A DNA stretch of 64,000 nucleotides, from NCBI GenBank assembly GCA_039026955.1, contig JBCCLH010000002.1, forward strand, positions 124,001 to 188,000, in the 5' to 3' direction. Below are positions 26,362 to 34,404 of this stretch, piece by piece. The notes beneath the pieces were generated by a model that did not search any database, was not told the origin of the DNA, and saw only the letters and a list, made by a program, of their open reading frames with translations. The DNA comes from Kordia sp039026955 (lineage in GTDB: Bacteria; Bacteroidota; Bacteroidia; Flavobacteriales; Flavobacteriaceae). The first letter of the stretch is position 1, and each line of letters opens with the position of its first letter. The translations under genes and the position numbers were made by a program.

Positions 26362-27600
26362 ATGTCATACAAAATTCAAGAAGGAGACACACTTTATGAG
26401 GCATCTGTACAATTACTAGAGCAGCTATTTGTAGCAACTTCTAAAGTAAAACCATCAGGAGACAGTATTTTATTTGATTTAGGAACACTCGCTTTTACAA
26501 GTGTGTACAATCATCATTTTGGAGATGAAAAAAGCAAAGCTATTTTAGACGAGCAAGTAGCCATTTATGAAGAAGCACTCAATGAATATTCCGTTGAAAA
26601 TCCTGCGCGACAAACCTTGGTTGGTGGATATTTATCATTTGGGTTAACCTATCATTTTTTGAAGAAATATGCCAGCATGGAAGCATCGCCTTATTTTGAA
26701 GAAAATTTGGATGAGATTGCCTTTTCTGCGTTAGAATTTCAGTTGGAAGTTGGCAATCTAGACTTTCTTTACGGCGCTACAGGTATTATGCAATATATGT
26801 TGCGATACACCAAAAACAAACAACTATTAGATGCTGCAGTGTCCATGTATCTTAAGTTTCTGTACATCAAAAAACTTGCATTAGAAGATGGGATTGCTTG
26901 GGAAGATTTTTATTTCAGACATCGCGAAAAGAAAGTAGGAATCAACCTCGGATTGGCACATGGCATTCCAGGCATATTGAAAATTTTACTTTCCATCTAC
27001 ACCTATTTGGAGCATCCGCAACCGAAAAATATCTCAAAACAATTAATTGAAGGCTGTACTACTTTTTTAAAGAATGTAGCATTCGCAGAAAATGATATCG
27101 CCTACTCTTATTTTTATATTCCGGATGTACCGCAAGATATTGCTACCGTAAATACACGATTGGGTTGGTGTTATGGCGATTTAAGCATTGCAATTGTACT
27201 ACATCAGGCAGGAACTCTTATGGAAGATGCTGCTACAATAGCGTTTTCAAAACAAATCATAGACAAAGCACACATCCGTAAAGCACAAAAAACCACGAAA
27301 ATTGAAGATGCAGGACTTTGCCACGGAAGCGCTGGATTGTGCCATATGTACAATATATTTTATAGTTACACTGATAAAAGAGAACTCCTTGAAACTTCCA
27401 GATACTGGCTTCAGGATACCTTAGCACAATGTGATTCTCACATCAAAGAAGGAACTTATAAAAAGTTCAATCCTATTGAAAAGAAATACGAAGCGGACGA
27501 AGGCTTCTTGGAAGGTGCCGCAGGAGTTGGATTGTCTTTAATTACACTCTTAACGGAAGATCGTTATTGGGATGAGTTGTTGTTGTTGAATGAGGTTTGA
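26362..27600 (+). CDS. LanC-like lanthipeptide cyclase
   Basis: A 412-residue alpha/alpha-toroid protein. The repeated glycine-rich inner-helix motifs are visible: LDFLYGATGIM, LAHGIPGILKIL (His before GxxG), RLGWCYGDLSIA, LCHGSAGLCHMYN and FLEGAAGVGLSL. The zinc ligands are Cys270 (WCYGD) and Cys320-His321 (CHG). LanC enzymes add Cys thiols to dehydrated Ser/Thr to close lanthionine rings. It lies 79 bases after the second precursor. No LanB dehydratase, transporter or protease follows: the next 570 bases are repeats and the next genes are on the other strand. Dehydration and export must rely on genes elsewhere, or the cyclase acts with unlinked partners. Confidence 0.9.
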   Translation: MSYKIQEGDTLYEASVQLLEQLFVATSKVKPSGDSILFDLGTLAFTSVYNHHFGDEKSKAILDEQVAIYEEALNEYSVENPARQTLVGGYLSFGLTYHFLKKYASMEASPYFEENLDEIAFSALEFQLEVGNLDFLYGATGIMQYMLRYTKNKQLLDAAVSMYLKFLYIKKLALEDGIAWEDFYFRHREKKVGINLGLAHGIPGILKILLSIYTYLEHPQPKNISKQLIEGCTTFLKNVAFAENDIAYSYFYIPDVPQDIATVNTRLGWCYGDLSIAIVLHQAGTLMEDAATIAFSKQIIDKAHIRKAQKTTKIEDAGLCHGSAGLCHMYNIFYSYTDKRELLETSRYWLQDTLAQCDSHIKEGTYKKFNPIEKKYEADEGFLEGAAGVGLSLITLLTEDRYWDELLLLNEV

Positions 27601-28141
27601 GGTTGTTGAGTTGTTGAGTTATTGAGTTATTGAGTTGAAAACAGTCACAGTTGAATTATATAAAAATACTATTTTGAATTGAGATGTACTTCTGCTCAAC
27701 TCATAAACTACAGTACTTCAAACGTCACTTCGATTTCTATGACAAAAGCAAATGATTTTACAGAAAAGTGTTGATTTTGGTTTAGAAATCTAAAAGTGTA
27801 AATTATTATATTATTTGTGATAGAAGCAAAATCACCATTGGTACATTTTCAAATTATCAAATTGTTACATTAAAGTAAACGTCACTTCGATTTCTATGAC
27901 AAAAGCAAGCGATTTTGCAGAAAAGTTTTGATTTTTGGTTTAGAAACCTGAAAGTGTAAATTATTACAATAGTTGTGATAGAAGCAAAATCGCCATTGGT
28001 ACATTTTCAAATTATCAAATCGGTACATTAAAAAACGTCACTTCGAGTGGTTTTTCGGAATGAAATGGAGAAAAATTGTATCGAGAAGTATTTGGAAGTA
28101 CCAAATTTTTACGTCAAGGAAGCACTTGTATAAAAAATTAT
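27601..28141. other. Repeat-filled intergenic region after lanC
   Basis: No gene. It starts with simple repeats of TTGAGTTATTGAG, followed by two tandem units (27725-28037) of the family seen at 19299 and a truncated third start (TCACTTCGAGTGG) with TATCGAGAAGTA. It ends at a strong terminator. Confidence 0.7.
27725..28037 (+). repeat. Tandem 156-157-bp repeat units, cluster 2
   Basis: Units start with TCACTTCGATTTCTATGAC at 27725 and 27882, and a truncated one at 28038. Their middle (GTTTAGAAA, CTGAAAGTGTAAATTATTA, AGAAGCAAAATC) matches the third unit at 19623. The two clusters are about 8 kb apart in the same orientation. Confidence 0.85.
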
Positions 28142-28179
28142 AAAAATAGGTCATAACTTTTGTGTTATGACCTATTTTT
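28142..28179. terminator. Bidirectional terminator
   Basis: AAAAATAGGTCATAAC and GTTATGACCTATTTTT form a perfect 16-bp stem with a 6-base loop; A and T runs are at both ends. The right arm overlaps the last two bases of the TMEM175 gene's stop region, so it ends the minus-strand operon and blocks read-through from the lanC side. Confidence 0.85.
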
Positions 28180-28750
28180 ACGTTATCTCTTTCTCCAGAT
28201 TCTTATTAGGAATAAACCATAAAATCGCTACTACGACATACAACACGATAGCCAATTTTGGAGACACAAAACTCAATCCCGTTCCAACCGCATATAAAAT
28301 AGTAGACACATACGCTTTCCATGACTTTTTATAGGCTTTGCGAAAGGTTGTTTCGTCTGCATGTTGCGCGCGTAGAACAACAAATAATAGATTCCAAGCA
28401 ATGTTCGACATGAACAACACAAAACCATACAACGCTGTTGGCAAGGCTTCAAAATGATTTTCACCCATAAAACCTGTGGCGAATGGTAATAGTGACAACC
28501 AAAACAATAAGTGCAAGTTTGCCCACAATACTTTTCCATTCACAATATCGGAAGCATGCAACAAATGATGGTGATTGTTCCAATAAATTCCCAAATAGAT
28601 AAAGCTTAAAATATAGGTAATAAATGTAGGCAACAACGGTTGTAAACTCTCCAAGGTATGTCCTTCAGGAATTTTCAATTCCAACACCATAATCGTAATA
28701 ATGATCGCCAATACGCCATCACTAAATGCCTCTAATCTATTAGTTTTCAT
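28178..28750 (-). CDS. TMEM175-family potassium channel (DUF1211)
   Basis: A 190-residue protein with about six membrane helices. The N-terminus has the family signature RLEAFSDGVLAIIITIMVLE (FSD at 9-11), then GIYWNNHHHLLH and a second membrane half. Bacterial TMEM175 proteins are tetrameric K+ leak channels. It is the last gene of the seven-gene minus-strand operon, 6 bases after the GNAT gene. The link to the copper-enzyme genes upstream is not obvious. Confidence 0.88.
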   Translation of the reverse strand: MKTNRLEAFSDGVLAIIITIMVLELKIPEGHTLESLQPLLPTFITYILSFIYLGIYWNNHHHLLHASDIVNGKVLWANLHLLFWLSLLPFATGFMGENHFEALPTALYGFVLFMSNIAWNLLFVVLRAQHADETTFRKAYKKSWKAYVSTILYAVGTGLSFVSPKLAIVLYVVVAILWFIPNKNLEKEIT

Positions 28751-28756
28751 TGGTAT

Positions 28757-29041
28757 TTATGGTTTTAAAACGTCTTTGATATCGTCCAATTTTTTAAACA
28801 TCGCATTGGCAAACGGACACAATGGAAGAATTTTTAAATTCTTTTCGCGTACCATTTCTACAATTTTATAGAGCAGCTGCTTCCCTACGCTTTGTCCTTT
28901 AAATTCTGGTTCCACTTCCGTGTGATCTACAATGATAAAATCGCCTTGCGGAATGGAATAGGTCATCATTCCTGCTTTCTTCCCATCTACTTGTGCAATG
29001 GCGAATCCTTTATTTTCTCGTTCTCTAATTTCTATGTCCAT
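28757..29041 (-). CDS. Small GNAT N-acetyltransferase (YjdJ/GNAT_acetyltr_2-like)
   Basis: A 94-residue minimal GNAT protein: GMMTYSIPQGDFIIVDHTEV, then FKGQSVGKQLLYKIVEM (CoA-binding turn) and ILPLCPFANAMFKK. This is the short family with the conserved HTEV and CPF motifs. Its natural substrate is unknown. It sits in the tyrosinase operon, 14 bases after the porin and 6 before the channel gene. Confidence 0.82.
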   Translation of the reverse strand: MDIEIRERENKGFAIAQVDGKKAGMMTYSIPQGDFIIVDHTEVEPEFKGQSVGKQLLYKIVEMVREKNLKILPLCPFANAMFKKLDDIKDVLKP

Positions 29042-29055
29042 GATTTTTGTGTGAT

Positions 29056-30426
29056 TTAAAATTTAAATTCTGCGGTAAAAACGGTGTGAAATAAAGTGTC
29101 GTTCAATCCGCTTTCTTTGAGGAAACTTCCTGGAAAAATAAAGTTGGTTTCCAATTCTAAAGTTATAAAATTATTGACTTCAAACCCTGCAATGCTTCCT
29201 ATTTGATGGCCTATAAAACGATTGGAATTGCTGGATGGATATTCCAAAATCAATGGCGGACTGTACACACCATCATCATTGGAAAAGCGCCAAAAGGCTA
29301 CATAATCAAATTCCAAACTCAGCTTTCCTATCGAGGTTTCTATATACGGATGAATGTCAAATAAATTGGAAGGACCAAATCGCGCTACACGTCCGAAATA
29401 CGCGCCGCGCGGATACAAACCGTCAAATGTATTTAAGTTGTTATCATTCGCATCCGTATCTCCGCTGATGAGTTCCGTTTTTAATCCAAGTGTGGCTTCG
29501 TTGGCAAATAATGATATTGGATGTTCTACATTCACCGAAGCCGTCCACGCGTGAATATTTTGACTTCCAAAGTTTCCTGTTTGATATACAAATTCGTTAT
29601 TATATTGCCACTTTCCCCAATTTCCAAAATGACGCACGCCAATTGACAAACGCTCATCATCTGCCGTGCCTGCATTCCACGTTTTGTCCTCTTCTTCTTT
29701 GTACATCAAGTAGATGTCTGTATTTGTAGTGGCATTCCAATGCTGTGTCCAATACAACGTCGCCAAGGTTTCTTGAAAGTTTAGTACATCATTGTCAAAT
29801 ACACCTTCTTCTGGTCGTACGGGAACGGCATAAAAAGCCGTCACTTTTGTTTGTTCGTTTGCATATTGCAATTGCGCCATATCAAACGATAAACGTACAT
29901 TTGGACCTTCGCGAACATCTACCAAACGACCACTTCCCAAACGCATGTTTTGTCGACCAATCAAAAAATTCCAACGATCGTTAAAATGATATCTGGCAAA
30001 CAATTGATTAAAACTTAGTTCGTCACGATCTACCGGAGCAAGATTGTCTTTGCTGGAAATGATACTGGAATTCAGTTCCACAAAAAATTCAAACTTATCT
30101 GAGACTTTTACATGTGAAAACAATTGAAATCGCTGCAAAAACCAGTAATCACTTTGGTCTTCTTCGGTTGAAAATTGTTCGTTGACAAATGCTTCTGTCT
30201 GAAAACGATAGCTTCCGCCAAAACTTATCGAAGTATTATTTCCTAACTTGATATTCTTTAACGATTCATACCAACTTTTTTTGCCATCATCCACAAGAGT
30301 GACTTCGTCATTTTGCCGTAGCAGACTAAAATCGAAAGTACTTTTTTCTTTTGCTGAAGTTTGACCGACTAACGCTTCCGCAGATAACACACAGAGAAAC
30401 CCTATTATGTATCTCCAAGTTTTCAT
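29056..30426 (-). CDS. Alginate-export-type outer-membrane porin
   Basis: A 456-residue outer-membrane barrel. The signal peptide (MKTWRYIIGFLCVLSAEALV) is cleaved near GQTSA. Alternating strands follow with motifs of the alginate_exp family: SISFGGSYRFQTEAF, FQLFSHVKVSDKFEFFVEL, RYHFNDRWNFLIGRQNMRLG and GPNVRLSFDMAQ. The C-terminal residue is Phe (FTAEFKF). Family members pass polyuronates or other anionic compounds. It probably supplies the outer-membrane path for the operon's substrate or product, which is inference from position: only 2 bases separate it from the DMT transporter gene. Confidence 0.8.
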   Translation of the reverse strand: MKTWRYIIGFLCVLSAEALVGQTSAKEKSTFDFSLLRQNDEVTLVDDGKKSWYESLKNIKLGNNTSISFGGSYRFQTEAFVNEQFSTEEDQSDYWFLQRFQLFSHVKVSDKFEFFVELNSSIISSKDNLAPVDRDELSFNQLFARYHFNDRWNFLIGRQNMRLGSGRLVDVREGPNVRLSFDMAQLQYANEQTKVTAFYAVPVRPEEGVFDNDVLNFQETLATLYWTQHWNATTNTDIYLMYKEEEDKTWNAGTADDERLSIGVRHFGNWGKWQYNNEFVYQTGNFGSQNIHAWTASVNVEHPISLFANEATLGLKTELISGDTDANDNNLNTFDGLYPRGAYFGRVARFGPSNLFDIHPYIETSIGKLSLEFDYVAFWRFSNDDGVYSPPLILEYPSSNSNRFIGHQIGSIAGFEVNNFITLELETNFIFPGSFLKESGLNDTLFHTVFTAEFKF

Positions 30427-30428
30427 CC

Positions 30429-30878
30429 TTAAAATCGTCTAATCATTAATACGCCTGCAACTAAGAGCGCAACACCAACCATACGTTGCCAGTTGATTTG
30501 TTTTACAGGCAATCCAAGCATTCCGAAGTGATCTAAAATTAACGAAACCACCATTTGTCCTGCAACGATCAATACAAAGGTTAAGGCAGTTCCTAGTTTT
30601 GGTGCCAAAATGATCACGACGGCTACATAAAATGCGCCTAAAATTCCTGCGAGCCACACCATCGGCGAAACAGTTTTGGTTTGTGAAATGGTTGAAAAAT
30701 CAAACTTCAACACAAATAAATAGACCAATAAACCTACGGTACCAATTAAGAAAGAAGCAAAAGCCGCAAAGATTGGTTGGTGTACCGATTTGCCTAATTG
30801 TACGTTTAAACCTGCTTGCAACGGCAATACTGCGCCTGCAATGACCGCCAAAATGATTAAAAATAATTGTGATTTCAT
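30429..30878 (-). CDS. YdcZ/DUF606-type half-size DMT transporter
   Basis: A 149-residue inner-membrane protein with about five helices: VIAGAVLPLQAGLNVQLGK, the charged loop QPIFAAFASFLIGT, WLAGILGAFYVAVVIIL and ALTFVLIVAGQMVVSLILDH. This is the DUF606 family of the drug/metabolite transporter superfamily, half the length of EamA proteins and active as dimers. It lies between DoxX and porin genes with 2-4 base gaps, so it is probably the inner-membrane transporter paired with the porin. Confidence 0.85.
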   Translation of the reverse strand: MKSQLFLIILAVIAGAVLPLQAGLNVQLGKSVHQPIFAAFASFLIGTVGLLVYLFVLKFDFSTISQTKTVSPMVWLAGILGAFYVAVVIILAPKLGTALTFVLIVAGQMVVSLILDHFGMLGLPVKQINWQRMVGVALLVAGVLMIRRF

Positions 30879-30882
30879 TGTG

Positions 30883-31305
30883 TTAGTTTTTATAGATTTT
30901 ATGATCCATCGAATATTTTCCTGCGCCTACATAGAGAATGAGTAAATACGCCAACGAATACATCAACGGAATGTCTCGCACTGCCCACGGATCGTTTCCA
31001 TGAACCACGAAAAATCCCATTAACGTGACGCTTAAAATCATCAATACAGCAAGTCGTGTTGCCAATCCAAAGATGACAAATACAGGCGCTACAATGTTTG
31101 CAACAATTGCGATCATAGCACTGATTTCTCCACCAACGCCTAAAGGATCAGGAATGTGTTGTGTGGTTTCTTCAAAATTTAATAGCTTTTTCATGCCGTG
31201 CGTATTGATCATCGAAAGCGATACCAACACGCGAAAAACCAGTAAGGAAATATCAACCGTTTTTGGATTCGGTTGTGATTTAAATATATATGTATTTAAT
31301 TTCAT
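30883..31305 (-). CDS. DoxX-family membrane protein
   Basis: A 140-residue four-helix inner-membrane protein: LVFRVLVSLSMINTHGMKKL, IAIVANIVAPVFVIFGLATR, LAVLMILSVTLMGFFVVHG and the final YLLILYVGAGKYSMDH, which matches the DoxX/SURF4-like C-terminal motif. DoxX relatives take part in redox-linked membrane processes such as quinone or thiol stress complexes. It starts 3 bases after the SCO gene, a common pairing with copper or quinone enzymes. Confidence 0.85.
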   Translation of the reverse strand: MKLNTYIFKSQPNPKTVDISLLVFRVLVSLSMINTHGMKKLLNFEETTQHIPDPLGVGGEISAMIAIVANIVAPVFVIFGLATRLAVLMILSVTLMGFFVVHGNDPWAVRDIPLMYSLAYLLILYVGAGKYSMDHKIYKN

Positions 31306-31308
31306 AGC

Positions 31309-31920
31309 TTATTCTTTTAAAAGGATTTCAATGTCTGAAATCAATCGTTTTGTATCTTTTTCTTCGAGTCCGTTGTAATACCCACGAATTCTTCGCGAGC
31401 CATCGACCAAGACAAAAGTGCCATCGTGAATGAGATTGCTTCCTTGATAACTACTGTCGTCAAAAGCGCGTACTTTGTAGTCTTTTGATAATTCAAAAAT
31501 GGTTTCGCTATCGCCTGTTAAAAATGTCCATTTGTCATTGTTGATGTTGTACGAATTTGCGTATTCCTTAAGTCGTTCGGGCGTATCATTTTTGGCGTCA
31601 ATGCTGTAGGAGATAATCGAAACACGATTGTTGTCTTGAAAATGATCTTCCACCAATTTTAAGTGATTGGTCATTTGGGGACAAATCGTCGGACAACTTG
31701 TAAAAAAGAAATCTACCACTTGTATTTTATCCTCAAAAGCGTCACTACTCGCCTTTTCATTCAACTGATTGATCAACTCAAATTCGGGCGCTCTGTAATA
31801 CACTGTTTTCCCTGTTTCTGGATCTATGGTAGTTTCTCCCAAAATCGGTAACCGTTCTTCTTGGGCACAACTCATCAGTAGGAATGCGAGGACAATTTGA
31901 AAAAATCTAACTGTTTTCAT
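31309..31920 (-). CDS. SCO1/SenC copper-chaperone lipoprotein
   Basis: A 203-residue thioredoxin-fold protein. The lipoprotein signal peptide has lipobox LLMSC (Cys18). The copper motif is FTSCPTICPQM with Cys76 and Cys80; the third copper ligand is His165 in NLIHDGTF. SCO proteins deliver Cu(I) to the CuA site of cytochrome oxidase or to other copper enzymes. The gene overlaps the tyrosinase stop by 14 bases, which strongly suggests that here the client is the tyrosinase (inference). It is periplasmic and membrane-anchored, the same compartment as the Tat-exported tyrosinase. Confidence 0.93.
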   Translation of the reverse strand: MKTVRFFQIVLAFLLMSCAQEERLPILGETTIDPETGKTVYYRAPEFELINQLNEKASSDAFEDKIQVVDFFFTSCPTICPQMTNHLKLVEDHFQDNNRVSIISYSIDAKNDTPERLKEYANSYNINNDKWTFLTGDSETIFELSKDYKVRAFDDSSYQGSNLIHDGTFVLVDGSRRIRGYYNGLEEKDTKRLISDIEILLKE

Positions 31921-33331
31921 AATGTGTAACCAAAGAGATGTTTTCGAGCTTTAAAATTTCGTCAGGAATATGTCTATTCGGCAATGGTACAGGCTGAAAT
32001 ATGACTTGAATGTCTTGTTTTGCGTCAATCGCTGCTGCCAATTCTCTTTCAATTTCTATTTGCAAATGCACACCATTTTGAAGCAACACTGTATCCAAAT
32101 CGAGGATTGGAAGTATGGTAAATGTTCCTGTGTATTTACTTTGCTTTACGCCTGCTTTGTCATATTCAAAAAAGACGCGCGCACAATAGGGTTGATATGG
32201 TAGTTGTGCTCTTTCAAAGTGCAGAATGACATGTGTGCGTTCTTTGTTTACGAATTCTTTGTAAATTCCATCTGTATCTGATGTTTTTAGATTTAACGGC
32301 GCAATGCAATCTTGTTTTGATTCAGTACGCTTTGGCAAATCGGCTTCTACAAACGGATTGCAATAGTTGGGATTTAGGTCTAAGTCTGCAAAGCGATAGC
32401 CTAAGGCTTCTGTGTCTAATAACTCCTTGATTTTGAAGTCAACAGGTCGTCCATTTCCATCGGTAGCATACAAGCGTTTTTCCAGCCATTCTTCGTCGGT
32501 TGGCAATACATTTTTCGGACTGTACGCACGCCATGCTTCCCAAATTCGGTCGCAGTTTCCGTGATGTCCGTAAAACACAGGATCAAAACCTGATTCGGTA
32601 AAAGTTGCCATTTGTCCGCCAATCCAGTTATGAATGTTGTTGTGAAACGATTGTTCTGCGATGCCATCTAGTTGTGAATCGCCACGTTTTTTAATCGCTG
32701 GATAACCGCCAAAGGTTTTGTATTTGTCTGCTCGAAACGCTGCGCCTACATTGATAAAATCTTTTGGAATTTCGTCGGTTTGTGATACCAATCGTGTGAT
32801 GTTATTGAGTGGATTGTCTTCGCTTCCCCAATAATGTTCTGGGATAAAATTCGACTTTGTCCAATCCCAATAATGCAAAGCTAATTTTGGTTCGCCGACT
32901 GCTTTTTGCAGCTTTTGTTCCATCGACCATAAATACAAGCGATGCCACGGCCACACATACCAATTGTAGTGTACTTGATTGGAATAAATACTCGTTGCGC
33001 AAAACGTAGCGTGTAACATTCCGTGTGCTGTCCAACCCATCGGATCGAGCGGTAATTTTTCAGAACGATCTTTGAGAATTTTAATCGCGTCTTTGAGTAA
33101 TTTAATTTCGGGATCGTTTACGGGAATGTCTGCAATATTTTTTCTCGTGACAATCAATGAAGAAGAACTTGAACTTGTTGCAACTTTCGATGTATTTTCT
33201 TTTTGTGCTGGGGAACTTTCACAGCCTGTCAACACTGTAGATGCAATGGGTAACGCAGCAAATCCTAAAGTAGATAAGCCCGCTTTTTGTAAAAAGTCTC
33301 TTCGTGAGTTATAGTTGGTTTTCTTCTTCAT
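31907..33331 (-). CDS. Tat-exported tyrosinase / polyphenol oxidase-like copper enzyme
   Basis: A 474-residue type 3 copper oxidase, first gene of the operon. N-terminal Tat signal (SRRDFLQKAG, 9-18) and a lipobox-like TGC at 35-37. CuA ligands are His107, His121 and His130 (WYVWPWHRLYLW). Cys111 lies three residues after His107, the placement of the Cys-His thioether in plant polyphenol oxidases. CuB ligands are His230 and His234 (FHNNIHNWIGG) and one of His256/257 (DPVFYGHHGNCDRIW). The C-terminal 180 residues resemble the DWL/KFDV region of plant enzymes, which covers the active site. It oxidises phenols or catechols to quinones with O2. Operon partners suggest copper loading by SCO and export of substrate or product. 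Confidence 0.92.
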   Translation of the reverse strand: MKKKTNYNSRRDFLQKAGLSTLGFAALPIASTVLTGCESSPAQKENTSKVATSSSSSSLIVTRKNIADIPVNDPEIKLLKDAIKILKDRSEKLPLDPMGWTAHGMLHATFCATSIYSNQVHYNWYVWPWHRLYLWSMEQKLQKAVGEPKLALHYWDWTKSNFIPEHYWGSEDNPLNNITRLVSQTDEIPKDFINVGAAFRADKYKTFGGYPAIKKRGDSQLDGIAEQSFHNNIHNWIGGQMATFTESGFDPVFYGHHGNCDRIWEAWRAYSPKNVLPTDEEWLEKRLYATDGNGRPVDFKIKELLDTEALGYRFADLDLNPNYCNPFVEADLPKRTESKQDCIAPLNLKTSDTDGIYKEFVNKERTHVILHFERAQLPYQPYCARVFFEYDKAGVKQSKYTGTFTILPILDLDTVLLQNGVHLQIEIERELAAAIDAKQDIQVIFQPVPLPNRHIPDEILKLENISLVTHYENS

Positions 33332-33660
33332 AGTGATTGGTTTTTAAATGGAAAATCGATATAGTTTTATCTCAATATTTGTAATTATTAACTTTTTACT
33401 CTACATGTCAAATCGAGCGCAGTCGAGATTCAATTGAAGCATACGTTTTCATAACTATTCTCAACTGTGCTACCATTGACATATCTTTTTAAACTATTGT
33501 ATTTCAGTCTTTTAATTCTTAGTATTAGATATATGATTCGTCATGCGAAAATTTCAGAGAAATTTGTGGCAATCTGTTTAAATCATACAAAAACTAGTAT
33601 TTGAAACGAACAGATCGCCACTTCGTAGACTCCTCGCGATGACGATCTAATACCATTTCT
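33332..33660. other. Repeat-containing promoter spacer of the tyrosinase operon
   Basis: No gene. Holds hairpin-element copy B (33406-33481) and a degenerate copy of the interspersed word GTCATTGCGAG...GGCAATCTG with its inverse (CAGATCGCCACTT...CGCGATGACG) at about 33539-33642. The promoter for the tyrosinase gene must lie close to 33332-33400, but no exact -7 box was found. Confidence 0.6.
33406..33481. repeat. Interspersed hairpin element, copy B (diverged)
   Basis: The left arm is identical to copy A through CGAGCGCAGTCGAGA. The right arm has several changes (TCTCAACTGTGCTACCATTGAC). At 76 bases it is one longer than copies A and C. The decayed right arm suggests an older insertion. Confidence 0.7.
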
Positions 33661-34185
33661 TTAATTCTTAATAAATTGTGCATCAATCACTAAATTGATA
33701 GTGTCAGAAACGACAATGCTTCCCGCTTCGGTTACAGCATTCCAGGTCAAGTTGAAATCTTTACGGTTGATTTTTCCGCGCATTTCAAATCCTGCTTTGG
33801 TTTGTCCGTACGGATCTACTGCAACGCCGTTTACATCGACATCTAAGGTAATTTGCTTGGTTACGTCTCTAATAGTCAAATCTCCCGTAAGGGTTTCTCC
33901 ATCAAAAGAAGTAGACGTAAACGCCATTTCAGGATATGTTGCTGCGTTGAAGAAATCATCCGATTTTAAGTGATTGTCTCTGTCTTTATTTTTAGTGTTG
34001 ATTGAATCAATTTTTGCAGAAAATGTAAAGTTGGCATCGCTAAAGTTCTCTTCGTTTGCTTCAATGCTTGCATCGTAACTTTCAAAGTGTCCTTTTACGG
34101 TTGAAATCATCATGTGCTTTACTTTGAATCCAATTTCAGAGTGTGCATTGTCTATTGTCCATTTTGTTTTAACTGCTGTTTCCAT
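33661..34185 (-). CDS. YceI-family protein
   Basis: A 174-residue lipocalin-like barrel without a signal peptide: WTIDNAHSEIGFKVKHMMIS at the N-terminus, VKGHFESYDASI, SIDSINTKNKDRDNHLKSDD and LTIRDVTKQITLDVDV. YceI relatives bind polyprenyl compounds or other isoprenoid lipids, and some bind quinones. The absence of a signal peptide makes this the cytosolic subgroup. It stands alone between two repeat-bearing spacers, on the same strand as the tyrosinase operon. Confidence 0.92.
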   Translation of the reverse strand: METAVKTKWTIDNAHSEIGFKVKHMMISTVKGHFESYDASIEANEENFSDANFTFSAKIDSINTKNKDRDNHLKSDDFFNAATYPEMAFTSTSFDGETLTGDLTIRDVTKQITLDVDVNGVAVDPYGQTKAGFEMRGKINRKDFNLTWNAVTEAGSIVVSDTINLVIDAQFIKN

Positions 34186-34263
34186 ATTTTTTTCTTTTTT
34201 TTGGTTTATAAATTTTTAATTGTGATATACTAATTAGAGTTCTAAAAGTGATTATTTACGTCA

Positions 34264-34282
34264 TTCTGGACTTGATCCAGAA
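34264..34282. repeat. Small interspersed hairpin word
   Basis: TTCTGGA and TCCAGAA frame CTTGA within GTCATTCTGGACTTGATCC. The same kind of element (TCCTGAA...TTCAGGA within an inverted GTCATTTCGAGTG context) lies at 48843-48861. The remaining part of 34186-34404 shows no gene. Confidence 0.5.
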
Positions 34283-34404
34283 TCTCATGATTTTAAGCTC
34301 TAATCTTTATGAGAAACTGAATCAATACTGAATTGAGTTCAGCACATGGTTTGGCTTGACGAATTTTCTACTTCTTACAAAATCTTTTGTTTTTAATGTT
34401 TACA

